DNA of 64,000 nucleotides from Fictibacillus gelatini DSM 15865 (GTDB lineage Bacteria; Bacillota; Bacilli; Bacillales; Fictibacillaceae). The notes under the pieces were generated by a model. It was not told the DNA's origin. It worked only from the letters and a program-made list of their open reading frames with translations, and searched no databases. This document shows positions 1 through 7,889 of this stretch, one piece after another. Numbering within the stretch: position 1 is the stretch's first letter; each line of letters begins with the position of its first letter. The position numbers and the translations under genes were made by a program. The stretch spans positions 62,001 to 126,000 of the forward strand of contig NZ_AUMP01000016.1 in assembly GCF_000430745.1 (NCBI RefSeq), given 5' to 3'.

Positions 1-216
1 TCTGCCCTTATCATTTTCACGTTCACTGCTTTGCACTTGCCCGTCAGTACGACACATGTTATTTCTACTGCGATTATGGGCGTAGGCTCGGCGAAGCGGG
101 TTAAAGGGGTTAAATGGGGAGTAGCTAGAAAAATTGTTATGACCTGGATTATCACCCTTCCTATTTCTGCATTAATCGCCGCAGGAATCTATCAGGTACT
201 TAATTTATTTTTATAG
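1..216 (+). CDS. Inorganic phosphate transporter, PiT family (3' end only)
   Basis: The reading frame is open from the first base of the window and ends at 216, so only about the last 71 residues of a roughly 330-residue membrane transporter are present. The fragment carries the PiT signature LPVSTTHVISTAIMGVG, which in this family lines the phosphate/cation path, followed by a basic loop (AKRVKGVKWG) and a final hydrophobic helix ending in LNLFL. PiT proteins import phosphate by cation symport at the plasma membrane. A strong terminator follows directly. Family assignment is firm; the substrate (phosphate rather than sulfate) is inferred from the motif. Confidence 0.85.
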   Translation, partial: SALIIFTFTALHLPVSTTHVISTAIMGVGSAKRVKGVKWGVARKIVMTWIITLPISALIAAGIYQVLNLFL

Positions 217-220
217 AAGT

Positions 221-250
221 AACCCTTGAAGAAATCTTCAAGGGTTTTTT
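221..250 (+). terminator. Rho-independent terminator of the PiT transporter gene
   Basis: Perfect 11-bp stem AACCCTTGAAG / CTTCAAGGGTT with an AAAT loop followed by a T run, five bases after the stop codon. Confidence 0.9.
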
Positions 251-325
251 AATTATCTTGTCTATACGCTTCAAGTGGTTAATGCATATAAATAACTATG
301 CAGAAAATCGAGGTGAACACGCTCT

Positions 326-697
326 ATGCATTCAAATCATGTTCAATCGTCTGATCGTTTTTTTCCGTTTGGCGGTTATGATCCTTTTCAGAAAAATGGA
401 ATGAATGGCTTAGGTCAAATGAATCCTTCCTACCCAAACATGAATCAAACACAAATGCCTTATTTCAATCCATATGCGAACGCCAGCCAGGGACATCCTC
501 AATATCCGAATCAATTCCCACTCGGAGCACCCCCCTATTATCCGATGGGAGGCGGGCAAAACCCGGGTCCATTCAAACAACTCTTTTATACGCCAAACGG
601 GCAATTTGATTTCGGAAAAACATTCAATAATTTGAATACTGCAATTGGAGTGGCCAAGCAAATCGGCTCCATCGCTTCCCTTTTTAAAATCTTTTAA
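326..697 (+). CDS. yppG: YppG-like protein, probable spore-associated
   Basis: A 123-residue protein rich in Pro, Asn, Gln, Gly, Tyr and Met in its first 90 residues (for example NPSYPNMNQTQMPYFNPY), followed by a short conserved-looking C-terminus (FDFGKTFNNLNTAIGVAKQIG) ending in SLFKIF. This composition and tail fit the Bacillus YppG family, whose members are associated with spores; I cannot derive a molecular function. The start is the ATG at 326, about 10 bases after GAGGTGA. It is monocistronic between two terminators. I looked for a sigma-E/K promoter and found only an imperfect CATA-type -10 near 284. Confidence 0.6.
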   Translation: MHSNHVQSSDRFFPFGGYDPFQKNGMNGLGQMNPSYPNMNQTQMPYFNPYANASQGHPQYPNQFPLGAPPYYPMGGGQNPGPFKQLFYTPNGQFDFGKTFNNLNTAIGVAKQIGSIASLFKIF

Positions 698-732
698 AAG
701 AGAACCTCTTTTATTTTATGAGGTTCTCTTTT
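696..732. terminator. Bidirectional terminator between yppG and dat
   Basis: 13-bp stem AAAAGAGAACCTC / GAGGTTCTCTTTT, flanked by A and T runs, serving the two convergent genes. Confidence 0.88.
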
Positions 733-736
733 ATTT

Positions 737-1591
737 CTACTTCATGTGACAAAGTGCGCCGATTTTTTCTTTCAATTTTTCTTGCAATAACCTGGTGACT
801 TTACCAATTTTATATTCACTAGCTATGTCCCCCTCAATGGAGACGACAGGTGTAATTTCCATCGTTGTGCTCGTAATGAATACTTCATCAGCTCCGGCTA
901 ATTCCTCTATTGTGAACGCTTCTTCACGCACGTTGAGTTTTAGTTCTTTTACGATGTCCAATACAAATTGTCTTGTAATTCCGTTTAAAATATAGTGATT
1001 TGCCGGGTGTGTTTGCAAGACATTATTTTTGACAATAAAAAGGTTGGATGAAGATCCCTCCGTACAAATCCCGTCACGGTGCATTAAAGCTTCCGAGCAG
1101 CTGTAATCGGCAGCTTTTCGTTTAGCCATCGTATTGCCGAGCAAATTTAAACTTTTGATATCACATCGAAGCCAGCGAATATCTTCCGTTAAAAGGGCGC
1201 GAATCCCCTTTACCTGCGCTTCTTTTGGCGGGTTCATTTCTCTTGCGAAACCTGTCACGATCGCCTCTGCATCCCGTTCATATAGATGATTTCTCGGACC
1301 TTTTCCCCTTGTCATTTGAATATAGACAATTCCATTTATTATATTATTCTTCTCAATTAATTCGTTTATTAGTTCGGCAAATTGACCATTCGTAAATGGC
1401 TGATTCATTTCAAGCTTACGGGCGCTGTTTTGAAAACGGGTAAAGTGTTCCTGTACAGCAAAAGGACGGCCATTGTATACAAACATGACTTCATAAATGC
1501 CATCCCCGAATAAATACCCTCGATCCTCCATATCGATCGCGGCATTTTCCCGATTGATCACTGCATCATTATATAAAACATATTCTTGCAT
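737..1591 (-). CDS. dat: D-amino acid aminotransferase
   Basis: Fold-type IV PLP aminotransferase (284 residues with this start), which interconverts D-alanine + 2-oxoglutarate and pyruvate + D-glutamate for peptidoglycan and spore wall synthesis. Visible features are the N-terminal DRGYLFGDGIYEV block, the Schiff-base lysine in CDIKSLNLLGN (about residue 146), EGSSSNLF and the C-terminal VFITSTTMEITPV. The open frame continues 23 codons further upstream, but the ATG at 1591 is preceded by GGGGGGAG at good distance and begins like known Dat proteins (MQEYVLYND). It is probably co-transcribed with the small membrane protein just upstream. Confidence 0.92.
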   Translation of the reverse strand: MQEYVLYNDAVINRENAAIDMEDRGYLFGDGIYEVMFVYNGRPFAVQEHFTRFQNSARKLEMNQPFTNGQFAELINELIEKNNIINGIVYIQMTRGKGPRNHLYERDAEAIVTGFAREMNPPKEAQVKGIRALLTEDIRWLRCDIKSLNLLGNTMAKRKAADYSCSEALMHRDGICTEGSSSNLFIVKNNVLQTHPANHYILNGITRQFVLDIVKELKLNVREEAFTIEELAGADEVFITSTTMEITPVVSIEGDIASEYKIGKVTRLLQEKLKEKIGALCHMK

Positions 1592-1634
1592 GTTTCTCCC
1601 CCCTGGAAAATGATTCGATGAAAAAAGAAAGGCT

Positions 1635-1907
1635 TTATTCCTTCCTATTTTCATCGGCAACTTTTTTCGCCGAGACTACTTTATTCTTTTTAAGAACGAC
1701 TTCATACGTCTCGTTCCCGACCTTCACAATAAAATTATGATCATATTGGCCTTTTAACTCATCTTCAATTTTAAAGTCTTTTTTAAAGTAATCATGAATC
1801 CCGCTAATATCAGCTTTTCTTGCATTTTCTCGCGTAATGGTCGAAGAAACAAAATAAACGAGAAATAGAAACGTTCCGATAATGACAATTTTTGCAGTTT
1901 TACTCAA
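1635..1907 (-). CDS. Small membrane-anchored protein of unknown function
   Basis: 90 residues. One N-terminal hydrophobic segment (about residues 6-22, IVIIGTFLFLVYFVSS) is followed by a charged extracytoplasmic-type domain ending VVSAKKVADENRKE. The C-terminal part (NFIVKVGNETYEVVLKKNKVV) could form a small beta sheet as in YtzB/PepSY-like proteins, but I do not recognise the family. The start is TTG at 1907 behind GAGGAG. It lies between nadE and dat on the same strand, 44 bases after nadE and 43 bases before dat, so it is probably an operon member. Confidence 0.6.
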   Translation of the reverse strand: MSKTAKIVIIGTFLFLVYFVSSTITRENARKADISGIHDYFKKDFKIEDELKGQYDHNFIVKVGNETYEVVLKKNKVVSAKKVADENRKE

Positions 1908-1951
1908 GGTTAACCGGCTCCTCTTTTATTATATGGCAACAAAGTTTAAAA

Positions 1952-2779
1952 TTACTGTTTCCACCAATCATCGAAAATGGAGGTCGGCAGCTGGCGTTTA
2001 TGTTCGGTCATTATGTAGCGCTTCTCTAGTTTTTTTCGCGCATCGTCATTGATTTCTTTTCCTTCTAAATAATCATCAATTTCTTCATATGTTACGCCGA
2101 GCGCATGTTCATCAGGCAAAAGCGGTTTTTCGTCTTCCAAATCAGCGGTAGGAATTTTCATATAAATTTTTTCATCTGCGCCAAGTTCCTTTAATAACGC
2201 TTTACCCTGCCGTTTAGTAAGTCCAAATAACGGTACAAGATCGCATGCGCCGTCACCATGTTTCGTATAAAATCCGGTAACTGCCTCTGCCGCATGATCC
2301 GTCCCGATCACAAGCAACTGATAAGCGCCAGCAATGTCATATTGAACTTTCATTCTCTCTCTTGCTTTTTCATTTCCCTTAAGAAAATCTGACAGCTTCA
2401 TGCCAGTCGCTTCTTCAAAAGAGTAAACGGACGCATCAACAGCCTTTTTAATATTAACGGTAATCGTACGATCCGGACGGATAAAACGAAGTGCCCGCTT
2501 TGCATCTTCTTCATCTTTTTGAACGCCATAAGGCAACCTGACAGCGATAAACTGATAGTCCTCACCCGTTTCTTTACGCAAGCTTTCAACAGCAAGCTGG
2601 GCAAGCCTGCCTGCCAGGCTTGAATCCTGTCCGCCGCTTATACCAAGAACAAAGCCTTTCATACCCGTCTTTTTTAAATAATCTTTCATAAACTGAATGC
2701 GATTTTTTATTTCATTTTTCGGATCGATTTCGGGTTTCACATGAAGGGCATCAATGATTTTTTGTTGTAAGTCGTTCAT
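1952..2779 (-). CDS. nadE: NH3-dependent NAD+ synthetase
   Basis: 275 residues. Catalyses the last step of NAD biosynthesis: deamido-NAD + ATP + NH3 to NAD + AMP + PPi. The PP-loop [10 protein letters not shown] sits at about residues 48-57, and typical NadE blocks follow ([49 protein letters not shown]). There is no N-terminal glutaminase domain, so it uses ammonia directly. An ATG lies three codons further upstream but abuts the Shine-Dalgarno GAAAGG; the ATG at 2779 has proper spacing and matches the usual family start. Together with pncA at 9 kb it covers NAD synthesis and salvage in this window. Confidence 0.93.
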   Translation of the reverse strand: MNDLQQKIIDALHVKPEIDPKNEIKNRIQFMKDYLKKTGMKGFVLGISGGQDSSLAGRLAQLAVESLRKETGEDYQFIAVRLPYGVQKDEEDAKRALRFIRPDRTITVNIKKAVDASVYSFEEATGMKLSDFLKGNEKARERMKVQYDIAGAYQLLVIGTDHAAEAVTGFYTKHGDGACDLVPLFGLTKRQGKALLKELGADEKIYMKIPTADLEDEKPLLPDEHALGVTYEEIDDYLEGKEINDDARKKLEKRYIMTEHKRQLPTSIFDDWWKQ

Positions 2780-2808
2780 TTTGATCATCCTTTCACTTCA
2801 TTCTTTCA

Positions 2809-3186
2809 TTAAATATGGTAATCTTTTTTTAATTGTTCAAGCTCATGGATACTCCGTTTTGCCCATTCGCTATTCTCTTCACTTAACTTCTTGAGCTCTG
2901 TTTCAAGCGCCGCTTTTAATGAAGATGTATAATCGGGAACTTCCCCCGAATATGGTTTTACCGTATGTATCGGCGCCCATGTTTTTTCCGTAAAGGCCAG
3001 CGCTTTCCGCTGCTGGAAAAAAGGGACGTCCGCCTGTTTAGGGTGGTGAAGATCACCCTGCATCGGATGTTTTAAAACAGCTAAAATGTTGATTAACGCT
3101 TTATTTTCTCTAATCTGTACGATTTCGCCAATATATTTACCCGTCTTATACATCGCTGTTACATACTGCCCGATTTCTAAAGCCAT
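2809..3186 (-). CDS. kapB: Kinase-associated lipoprotein B (KapB)
   Basis: 125 residues. It matches the KapB family through YKTGKYIGEIVQIRENKALI, then HPMQGDLHHPKQADVPFF and VKPYSGEVPDYTSSLK. In B. subtilis KapB is needed for activity of sensor kinase KinB, which feeds phosphate into the Spo0A sporulation phosphorelay. Despite the name I see no signal peptide or lipobox cysteine here, so the protein looks cytoplasmic. The start ATG at 3186 lies behind GAAAGGATAAAAG. It is directly upstream of nadE on the same strand (29-base gap) and may share its transcript. Confidence 0.85.
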   Translation of the reverse strand: MALEIGQYVTAMYKTGKYIGEIVQIRENKALINILAVLKHPMQGDLHHPKQADVPFFQQRKALAFTEKTWAPIHTVKPYSGEVPDYTSSLKAALETELKKLSEENSEWAKRSIHELEQLKKDYHI

Positions 3187-3545
3187 TTTACTTTTATCCT
3201 TTCTTTACACACCATTTTAAAACCCTTTCCAGTATACATCATACCACTTTTGACGAATCGTTAAAGGGATGAACGTGAAATTTTTTCTCTTCAATGGATG
3301 TGACAAAACTCAAATACCGGGGTACGGTATAAAAGATACACCCTTGTATATTTATACACCGCAAAATACGATTAAGTTATCCCCTGAAGGCGGCAGTTAT
3401 CCACACACCTCATCTGTTATAGTGTGTAACACCGGCTGTTATACTCGAGAATCTGTACTAATCAATCGGCCAGTCTGTTATAATCGAGGTTTATTCGTTA
3501 TTTCCCGGCCTTTTATCTCGATGCCGGCAAACTTATTCCCAAAAT
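3187..3545. other. Intergenic region without a convincing gene; DnaA-box-like 9-mers
   Basis: About 360 bases between kapB and the trhO terminator. One open frame at 3269-3547 (+) exists but lacks a good ribosome binding site and has no recognisable sequence. The stretch holds three same-strand DnaA-box-like 9-mers, TTATACACC (3352), TTATCCCCT (3377) and TTATCCACA (3397), and three copies of CTGTTATA (3414, 3436, 3475). I cannot assign a function. Confidence 0.45.
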
Positions 3546-3548
3546 GAA

Positions 3549-3578
3549 AAAAAGCCAGCAATAAAGCTGCTGGCTGTC
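3549..3578 (-). terminator. Terminator of trhO
   Basis: Stem AGCCAGCA / TGCTGGCT with a T run on the minus strand, just after the trhO stop codon. Confidence 0.88.
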
Positions 3579-3586
3579 TCAACAAT

Positions 3587-4513
3587 TTACTTTTGTGCAC
3601 TTTCCATTTTCTTTTCCAACTCGTAACGGTTTCTCGGATGTTCCCGACATTCATCTGAACATGACCGTTTATATTTCTCTTCGCACTCAACGCAGCAAAC
3701 ATGCTGGCGGTTGCATTCCGGATTCGCACAGTTTACATAACGATCTTCCGGTTTACCGCAATAATAACATTTCGCAATAACAACATCTTCTACCTGGTTA
3801 ATCGGAACTGAAATTCGTTCATCAAAAACGTAACATTTTCCTTCCCAGAGCTGGCCTTTTACTTCCGGATCTTTACCGTACGAAACAATGCCGCCGTGAA
3901 GCTGGCCAACATCTTTAAATCCTTCTTTCAGTAAAAATCCCGTGAATTTTTCACAGCGCACCCCGCCCGTACAATAGGTGATGATTTTTTTGTCTTTATA
4001 TTGATCTAAGTTTTTCCGAACCCATTCCGGGAATTCCCTTGACGCTTTTACGTCAGGGCGTAGGGCACCGCGGAAATGTCCGATTTCATATTCATAATCA
4101 TTTCTTACATCGACAACGACTGTATCTTCATCTTGCAAAGCTTCATAAAATTCTTTTGGACTTAATCGTTTTCCCGTTAATTCATATGGCTTGACGTCTT
4201 CTTCCAAACGCCAGGTTACGATTTCTTTTTTCGGGCGAACAAATATCTTTTTAAAGGCATGCTTTTCAGACTCGTCTATTTTAAATTCAATGTCCGAAAA
4301 GCGCGGATCTTTTCGCAAATCCTCCATATATTTGTTTGTTTGTTCAACTGTTCCTGAAATTGTTCCATTTAATCCTTCTTCCGAGACGAGAATCCTTCCA
4401 AGAACCCCAAGCTCCTTGCAATACTTCAAATGTTCTTTTGCAAAGTTTTCCGGATCATCAATTGGAACATACTTATAGTACAATAAAATTCGATAAGGCA
4501 TTTCTTTTTTCAT
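3587..4513 (-). CDS. trhO: tRNA uridine(34) hydroxylase TrhO (rhodanese-like)
   Basis: 308 residues. Members of this family (YbfQ/YceA, UPF0176) hydroxylate uridine 34 of certain tRNAs to 5-hydroxyuridine in an O2-dependent reaction. An N-terminal [15 protein letters not shown] block is followed by a rhodanese domain (about residues 125-220) with [15 protein letters not shown] and the active-site loop [10 protein letters not shown], then a cysteine-rich tail ([26 protein letters not shown]) likely to bind zinc. A GTG lies four codons upstream; I prefer the ATG at 4513. It is monocistronic, with a terminator behind it and the tRNA-Arg gene upstream. Confidence 0.88.
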   Translation of the reverse strand: MKKEMPYRILLYYKYVPIDDPENFAKEHLKYCKELGVLGRILVSEEGLNGTISGTVEQTNKYMEDLRKDPRFSDIEFKIDESEKHAFKKIFVRPKKEIVTWRLEEDVKPYELTGKRLSPKEFYEALQDEDTVVVDVRNDYEYEIGHFRGALRPDVKASREFPEWVRKNLDQYKDKKIITYCTGGVRCEKFTGFLLKEGFKDVGQLHGGIVSYGKDPEVKGQLWEGKCYVFDERISVPINQVEDVVIAKCYYCGKPEDRYVNCANPECNRQHVCCVECEEKYKRSCSDECREHPRNRYELEKKMESAQK

Positions 4514-4581
4514 CTTAATCACCAACCTGCAACGTTGAATTTTTTGAGGGTTAAATAAACCTTATCCTCACATGACATACG

Positions 4582-4620
4582 GTTCAAAAAGGAGGATGAA
4601 ATCCCCCGGGCTTTTTGAAC
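4582..4620 (-). terminator. Terminator of tRNA-Arg within a larger inverted repeat
   Basis: On the minus strand GGGGGA / TCCTCC forms a hairpin followed by TTTTTG. It is enclosed by outer arms GTTCAAAAAG (4582-4591) and CTTTTTGAAC (4611-4620), so the inverted repeat is 39 bp in total. It lies about 85 bases downstream of the tRNA 3' end. Confidence 0.65.
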
Positions 4621-4703
4621 AACTTCTTAAACCATAGAAAAAACCACCGGTAGTATACCCTGTGGCATCTTGTAATATTCAATATCCAATTGAATGAATT
4701 TGA

Positions 4704-4778
4704 TGGCGCGCCCACCAGGATTCGAACCCAGAATACGAGAGCCGAAATCTCGTGTGATATCCATTTCACTATAGGCGC
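4704..4778 (-). tRNA. tRNA-Arg (anticodon TCG)
   Basis: 75 nt including an encoded CCA. The acceptor arm GCGCCTA pairs with TGGGCGC, the D stem is GTGA/TCAC, and the anticodon stem CGAGA/TCTCG holds loop TTTCGGC, giving anticodon TCG (CGA/CGN arginine codons). The T arm is CTGGG-TTCGAAT-CCTGG. All four stems form with only a few G-U pairs. The short variable loop excludes tRNA-Sec or tRNA-Ser. Confidence 0.92.
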
Positions 4779-4843
4779 ACTTACCGTCACGAATAATATC
4801 ATAACGGATTTTCAAATTAATTGCAAGGATTTTTTATTATCCT

Positions 4844-5227
4844 TTAGTTTTTCAAGGATTTTTCACTAATCAAGCCATTATGTATTCGGTGGTACTTAGT
4901 AATCGACGGATCCCCTTGTCTCCATCGCAACAGAACCTCTTCATTATTGATAATGGCTGGAAAATCTACGAGCCCAAATTGAATATCCCTTAATTGCACA
5001 CCGAACGATTGAATTTTATGTATGTAAGATTGCGCTTCCATTTCCAATAATTCCAACTTGCTTTCAATCATAAAAAATTCTTCAGTCGGAGGATTGGTGG
5101 AATTTTGCATCCGTTCAAGCTCATCCACAAACGAATTAAACGCTTTTTGTAATTTTTGAAGTGCTTCTAACTCCTTTGTGATTACAGGTAAGAGTTGATT
5201 CGCTTCTTCAAGGGCAAAGTATTTCAT
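4844..5227 (-). CDS. DUF2203 family protein
   Basis: 127 residues, mostly a long alpha-helical coiled coil. It starts MKYFALEEANQLLPVITKEL and ends with VQLRDIQFGLVDFPAI followed by EEVLLRWRQGDPSI, both hallmark blocks of DUF2203. No biochemical function is established that I know of. A TTG two codons upstream is open, but the ATG at 5227 follows AGG at the right distance and begins as family members do. It lies just upstream of the tRNA-Arg gene on the same strand; a shared transcript is possible but unproven. Confidence 0.8.
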   Translation of the reverse strand: MKYFALEEANQLLPVITKELEALQKLQKAFNSFVDELERMQNSTNPPTEEFFMIESKLELLEMEAQSYIHKIQSFGVQLRDIQFGLVDFPAIINNEEVLLRWRQGDPSITKYHRIHNGLISEKSLKN

Positions 5228-5314
5228 AAACAACCTGAGATGTACCCTCCTTTGATGTAAGTAAATACATGTTTTATTTTATTATACCAATTTTGAATTG
5301 AAATTGAAAAAGAA

Positions 5315-5350
5315 AAAACAAGTTCTTACGTCTCCAAAAGAACTTGTTTT
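5315..5350 (-). terminator. Terminator of the downstream-facing hypothetical gene (5349-5636)
   Basis: Stem ACAAGTTCTT / AGAACTTGT flanked by A and T runs; the right arm touches the stop codon of the gene. Confidence 0.85.
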
Positions 5351-5636
5351 ACCCTTGTGCTCTCATCATTTCTTTTTTCGGCTGCTTTAAATCTAGATAA
5401 AAATTACGTATCACTTCATCTTCAAGCAGTTCAGGAAAATCGCGTCTATATTCAGAACTGATCAATATTTGTTCGACCAAATGACAGGAATGACGGCGCA
5501 GTAATATTCGAAGAGTGTGCCATTTTTCATGCTTTGATTTCAAATGGAATTTGGTCATGAAAAGCATAAGTCTATCATCCTTGCTGAATTGTTGATCTTT
5601 TCTTTTATACAAATTGATGCTAATCATGTTTTTCAT
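5349..5636 (-). CDS. Hypothetical protein
   Basis: 95 residues, basic and probably helical ([39 protein letters not shown]), ending DLKQPKKEMMRAQG. I do not recognise it. A purine-rich AAAGGAGAG precedes the chosen ATG at 5636; a GTG three codons upstream is the alternative. It is flanked by its own terminator and a 280-base AT-rich spacer, which supports a real single-gene unit. Confidence 0.55.
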   Translation of the reverse strand: MKNMISINLYKRKDQQFSKDDRLMLFMTKFHLKSKHEKWHTLRILLRRHSCHLVEQILISSEYRRDFPELLEDEVIRNFYLDLKQPKKEMMRAQG

Positions 5637-5916
5637 AGAGAACACTCTCCTTTATTTTTCCGCTTTTGTACCATTATTATTCAGTTTTTTTGGAATTATA
5701 CTTGTCCTGAAAAAATAATCTATCTTTTCTATTAAATGAACTTAATAGAAAAAGATTTTGGTACGAGGCAGATGCAACAACACTCCAATATTTATTTACT
5801 TTATATATATTATACCATGACATTAGGGAATATTTCTATTTTTCAAAAAACTTTGCCACCTCTTTTCTTTTTTTACATTTCAGATGATAATAAACATGAA
5901 CAGGAGGAGATTTCAG
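5637..5916. other. AT-rich divergent intergenic region with an inverted repeat
   Basis: 280 bases between divergent genes. It contains an AT-rich dyad at 5722-5756 (ATCTTTTCTATTAA, loop of 6, then the complement with one extra A) that lacks a T run placing it as a terminator. No RNA or protein gene is evident. Confidence 0.4.
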
Positions 5917-6192
5917 ATGAAATATTTTGCCGTACAATTACCAATGTTAGACGAGAAAAAAAGCGCCGATTATAGGGAAAGCCATTTGCGTTACCTTGAA
6001 GAATTGACGGAAAAAGGGCATATATTTACATACGGCCGCTTTGTCGACGGTTCGGGTGGTCTTGTTATTTATCAAGCCGACGATTTAGAAACCGCCACCA
6101 ATTTAGCGAAAAATGATCCATACGTCTTAAACGGTGCACGGGACTATGAAATTAAAGAATGGGCCATGAACACGGATGTGGTAAAGAGATAA
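5917..6192 (+). CDS. YciI family protein
   Basis: 91 residues of the small dimeric ferredoxin-like-fold YCII family. Typical features are the N-terminal MKYFAVQLPML strand, HLRYLEELTEKGHIFTYGRF, then a Gly-rich strand and an acidic segment (DDLETATNLAKNDPYVLNG) ending EIKEWAM. Relatives include a chloromuconolactone dehalogenase, but most members have no known activity. An 11-codon upstream extension is open; ATG 5917 is chosen because AGGAGGAG sits 6-13 bases ahead. A terminator follows. Confidence 0.8.
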   Translation: MKYFAVQLPMLDEKKSADYRESHLRYLEELTEKGHIFTYGRFVDGSGGLVIYQADDLETATNLAKNDPYVLNGARDYEIKEWAMNTDVVKR

Positions 6193-6197
6193 TTCTC

Positions 6198-6237
6198 AAA
6201 AAAGGAAGCATCTTTCTATCTGAAAGGCTTCCTTTTT
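6198..6237. terminator. Bidirectional terminator
   Basis: Stem AAAAGGAAGC / GCTTCCTTTT between the convergent yciI-like and methyltransferase genes. Confidence 0.85.
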
Positions 6238-6238
6238 G

Positions 6239-7012
6239 TTAGGTGAGTTCAATTGTCCCGTAATGAAATTTGGCAGAGAGTCGCTTGATTTGCGTAAAAC
6301 CAAATTGCTCAAATCTTTTACTTTTATAATGGTCCTTTAATACAACGCGCTCTTTTGCTACCCTTTTCGCTTCTTCAATGACTTCAGATGAGAGCGGTGT
6401 ATAAACGGCCATCGTTTTTAATCCGGCCATTCCCGGGGAGGCAATCGTTTCTTCAAACATTGGATCGAAGTACACGACATCATAGCTGTTTTTGTCCAAT
6501 TCTTTTAAAAGCTGAAGGTGATCCATCGATACGACGGTAATTCTCCTCATCGCCGCATCCATTTCCTTACTACCACTTTCCCACGTCTCGAGCCCGGCCT
6601 TAACAATATAGCCTATCGCAAAATTCGCTTCTATACCTACTACTTTCCCCTCTTTACCGACGGCTAAACTTGCGACAATGGCATCAGAAGCGAGTCCTAA
6701 CGTACAGTCTAAAACGGATTTCCCTTTTTTTAAAGAGGCCGCCAGTACAAACGGATCATCTTCCCCCCTTAAGAGTCGTTTAACACGAAACATCGATGAA
6801 TTTGGATGAAAAAAAAGCGGGTCTTGATTTCCTAATGGATGAAGTGTTAGCTTTTCTTTTCCGACCATTAATACATGATCTTCATAATTTTTTTGCAAAG
6901 AAACTAACGACTGATTTTTTCGTGAAATAAACGGAGAGGAAAGCTCATTTGCGATTTTTTTTGCTTTTTCAACCAGTGGGGCATCATACTTTCCTGCAGT
7001 AGTTACGATCAT
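6239..7012 (-). CDS. Class I SAM-dependent methyltransferase, RsmJ-like superfamily
   Basis: 257 residues. A SAM-binding Rossmann core begins with VLDCTLGLASDAIVASLAVG (about residues 100-120), continues with KVVGIEAN, and has the post-strand motif DVVYFDPMFEE typical of RsmJ-like and nucleic-acid methyltransferases. The N-terminal 90 residues (VTTAGKYDAPLVEKAKKIA, RKNQSL) look like the substrate domain of this Bacillus family. The substrate is unknown; methylation of an RNA is an inference from DPMF. ATG 7012 has AGGAG nine bases upstream; an ATG three codons earlier also exists. Confidence 0.72.
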   Translation of the reverse strand: MIVTTAGKYDAPLVEKAKKIANELSSPFISRKNQSLVSLQKNYEDHVLMVGKEKLTLHPLGNQDPLFFHPNSSMFRVKRLLRGEDDPFVLAASLKKGKSVLDCTLGLASDAIVASLAVGKEGKVVGIEANFAIGYIVKAGLETWESGSKEMDAAMRRITVVSMDHLQLLKELDKNSYDVVYFDPMFEETIASPGMAGLKTMAVYTPLSSEVIEEAKRVAKERVVLKDHYKSKRFEQFGFTQIKRLSAKFHYGTIELT

Positions 7013-7166
7013 TTTCCTCATCTCCTATTCTATCTACGTATACCATAACTCAAATGAGTTACCGATAAACCTTATATGCCATTAGCCGATTTTACATCTA
7101 TTCGAATCAAAAAATCAATTATATAATGAAGTTATAAGGCACACATGTATAAAGGAGGCTATCTTT

Positions 7167-7754
7167 TTGCTCATTGCACTTATTATCATATTATCTTATC
7201 TTATAGGTTCTGTGCCGTTTGCTTTAGTCGTTGGCAAATGGGGGTATGGGGTTGACATCAGAGAACATGGCAGCGGAAATTTAGGGGGAACTAACACGTT
7301 TCGGACACTCGGCGTCAAAGCCGGGTTAATCGTGACAATTTCAGATTTATTAAAAGGGACACTGGCCGCTTCCCTGCCCTATTTTTTTCATGTTTCTGAC
7401 CAATTTCATCCTTTGCTTGCGGGGATCCCGGCAATTATTGGACATTCTTATCCGATTTTCGCAAAATTTAAAGGAGGAAAATCGGTTGCCACTTCTGGGG
7501 GCACTTTATTATGTGCTGACCCGATCATGTTTATTATCGTCATCCTTATCTTTTTCATTACGCTATACATTTCGAAATATGTCTCCCTTTCATCCATGGT
7601 CACGGGTGTTTGCGGCGTCATTTACACGATCTTTGTCGATGATTGGACATTAAGGATCTTCATCTTTTTAGTTGCCATTTTCCTTATCTACAAGCATCGA
7701 AGCAATATCGTCAGGATTTATAACAAAACGGAACCTAAAGTGAAGTGGCTGTGA
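7167..7754 (+). CDS. plsY: Glycerol-3-phosphate acyltransferase PlsY
   Basis: 195 residues, a polytopic membrane enzyme that transfers the acyl group from acyl-phosphate to sn-glycerol-3-phosphate, the first step in phosphatidic acid synthesis. It shows all three PlsY motifs: [13 protein letters not shown], the active-site [15 protein letters not shown], and [18 protein letters not shown]. The start is TTG at 7167 with a perfect AAAGGAGG eight bases upstream. A TATAAT -10 element lies at 7122-7127, with no good -35 at standard spacing. Confidence 0.95.
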   Translation: MLIALIIILSYLIGSVPFALVVGKWGYGVDIREHGSGNLGGTNTFRTLGVKAGLIVTISDLLKGTLAASLPYFFHVSDQFHPLLAGIPAIIGHSYPIFAKFKGGKSVATSGGTLLCADPIMFIIVILIFFITLYISKYVSLSSMVTGVCGVIYTIFVDDWTLRIFIFLVAIFLIYKHRSNIVRIYNKTEPKVKWL

Positions 7755-7755
7755 T

Positions 7756-7786
7756 AAAAAAAGCATTCTCATGAGTGCTTTTTTTC
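7756..7786 (+). terminator. Terminator of plsY
   Basis: Stem AAAGCATTC / GAGTGCTTT (one G-T pair) with flanking A and T runs, immediately after the stop codon. Confidence 0.82.
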
Positions 7787-7889
7787 ATTTCTAAAAACTT
7801 CCGCATCTGTCCGTTTCCAATCGTGATAGATGTACATAAGTTATATGGAGACGTTTACCTATAGTTATTTCAATATTGGAGGGACAGAA

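Noticed and set aside
3269-3547. 92-codon open frame in the kapB-trhO spacer
   Set aside because: Low-complexity, no RBS, no recognisable sequence, and it runs into the trhO terminator.
4704-4778. Possible selenocysteine tRNA
   Set aside because: The variable loop is short and the anticodon is TCG, giving tRNA-Arg, not the long-armed TCA tRNA-Sec.
5736-5975. 79-codon plus-strand frame upstream of the YciI-type gene
   Set aside because: AT-rich, overlaps the RBS and start of the better-supported gene, and has no family similarity.
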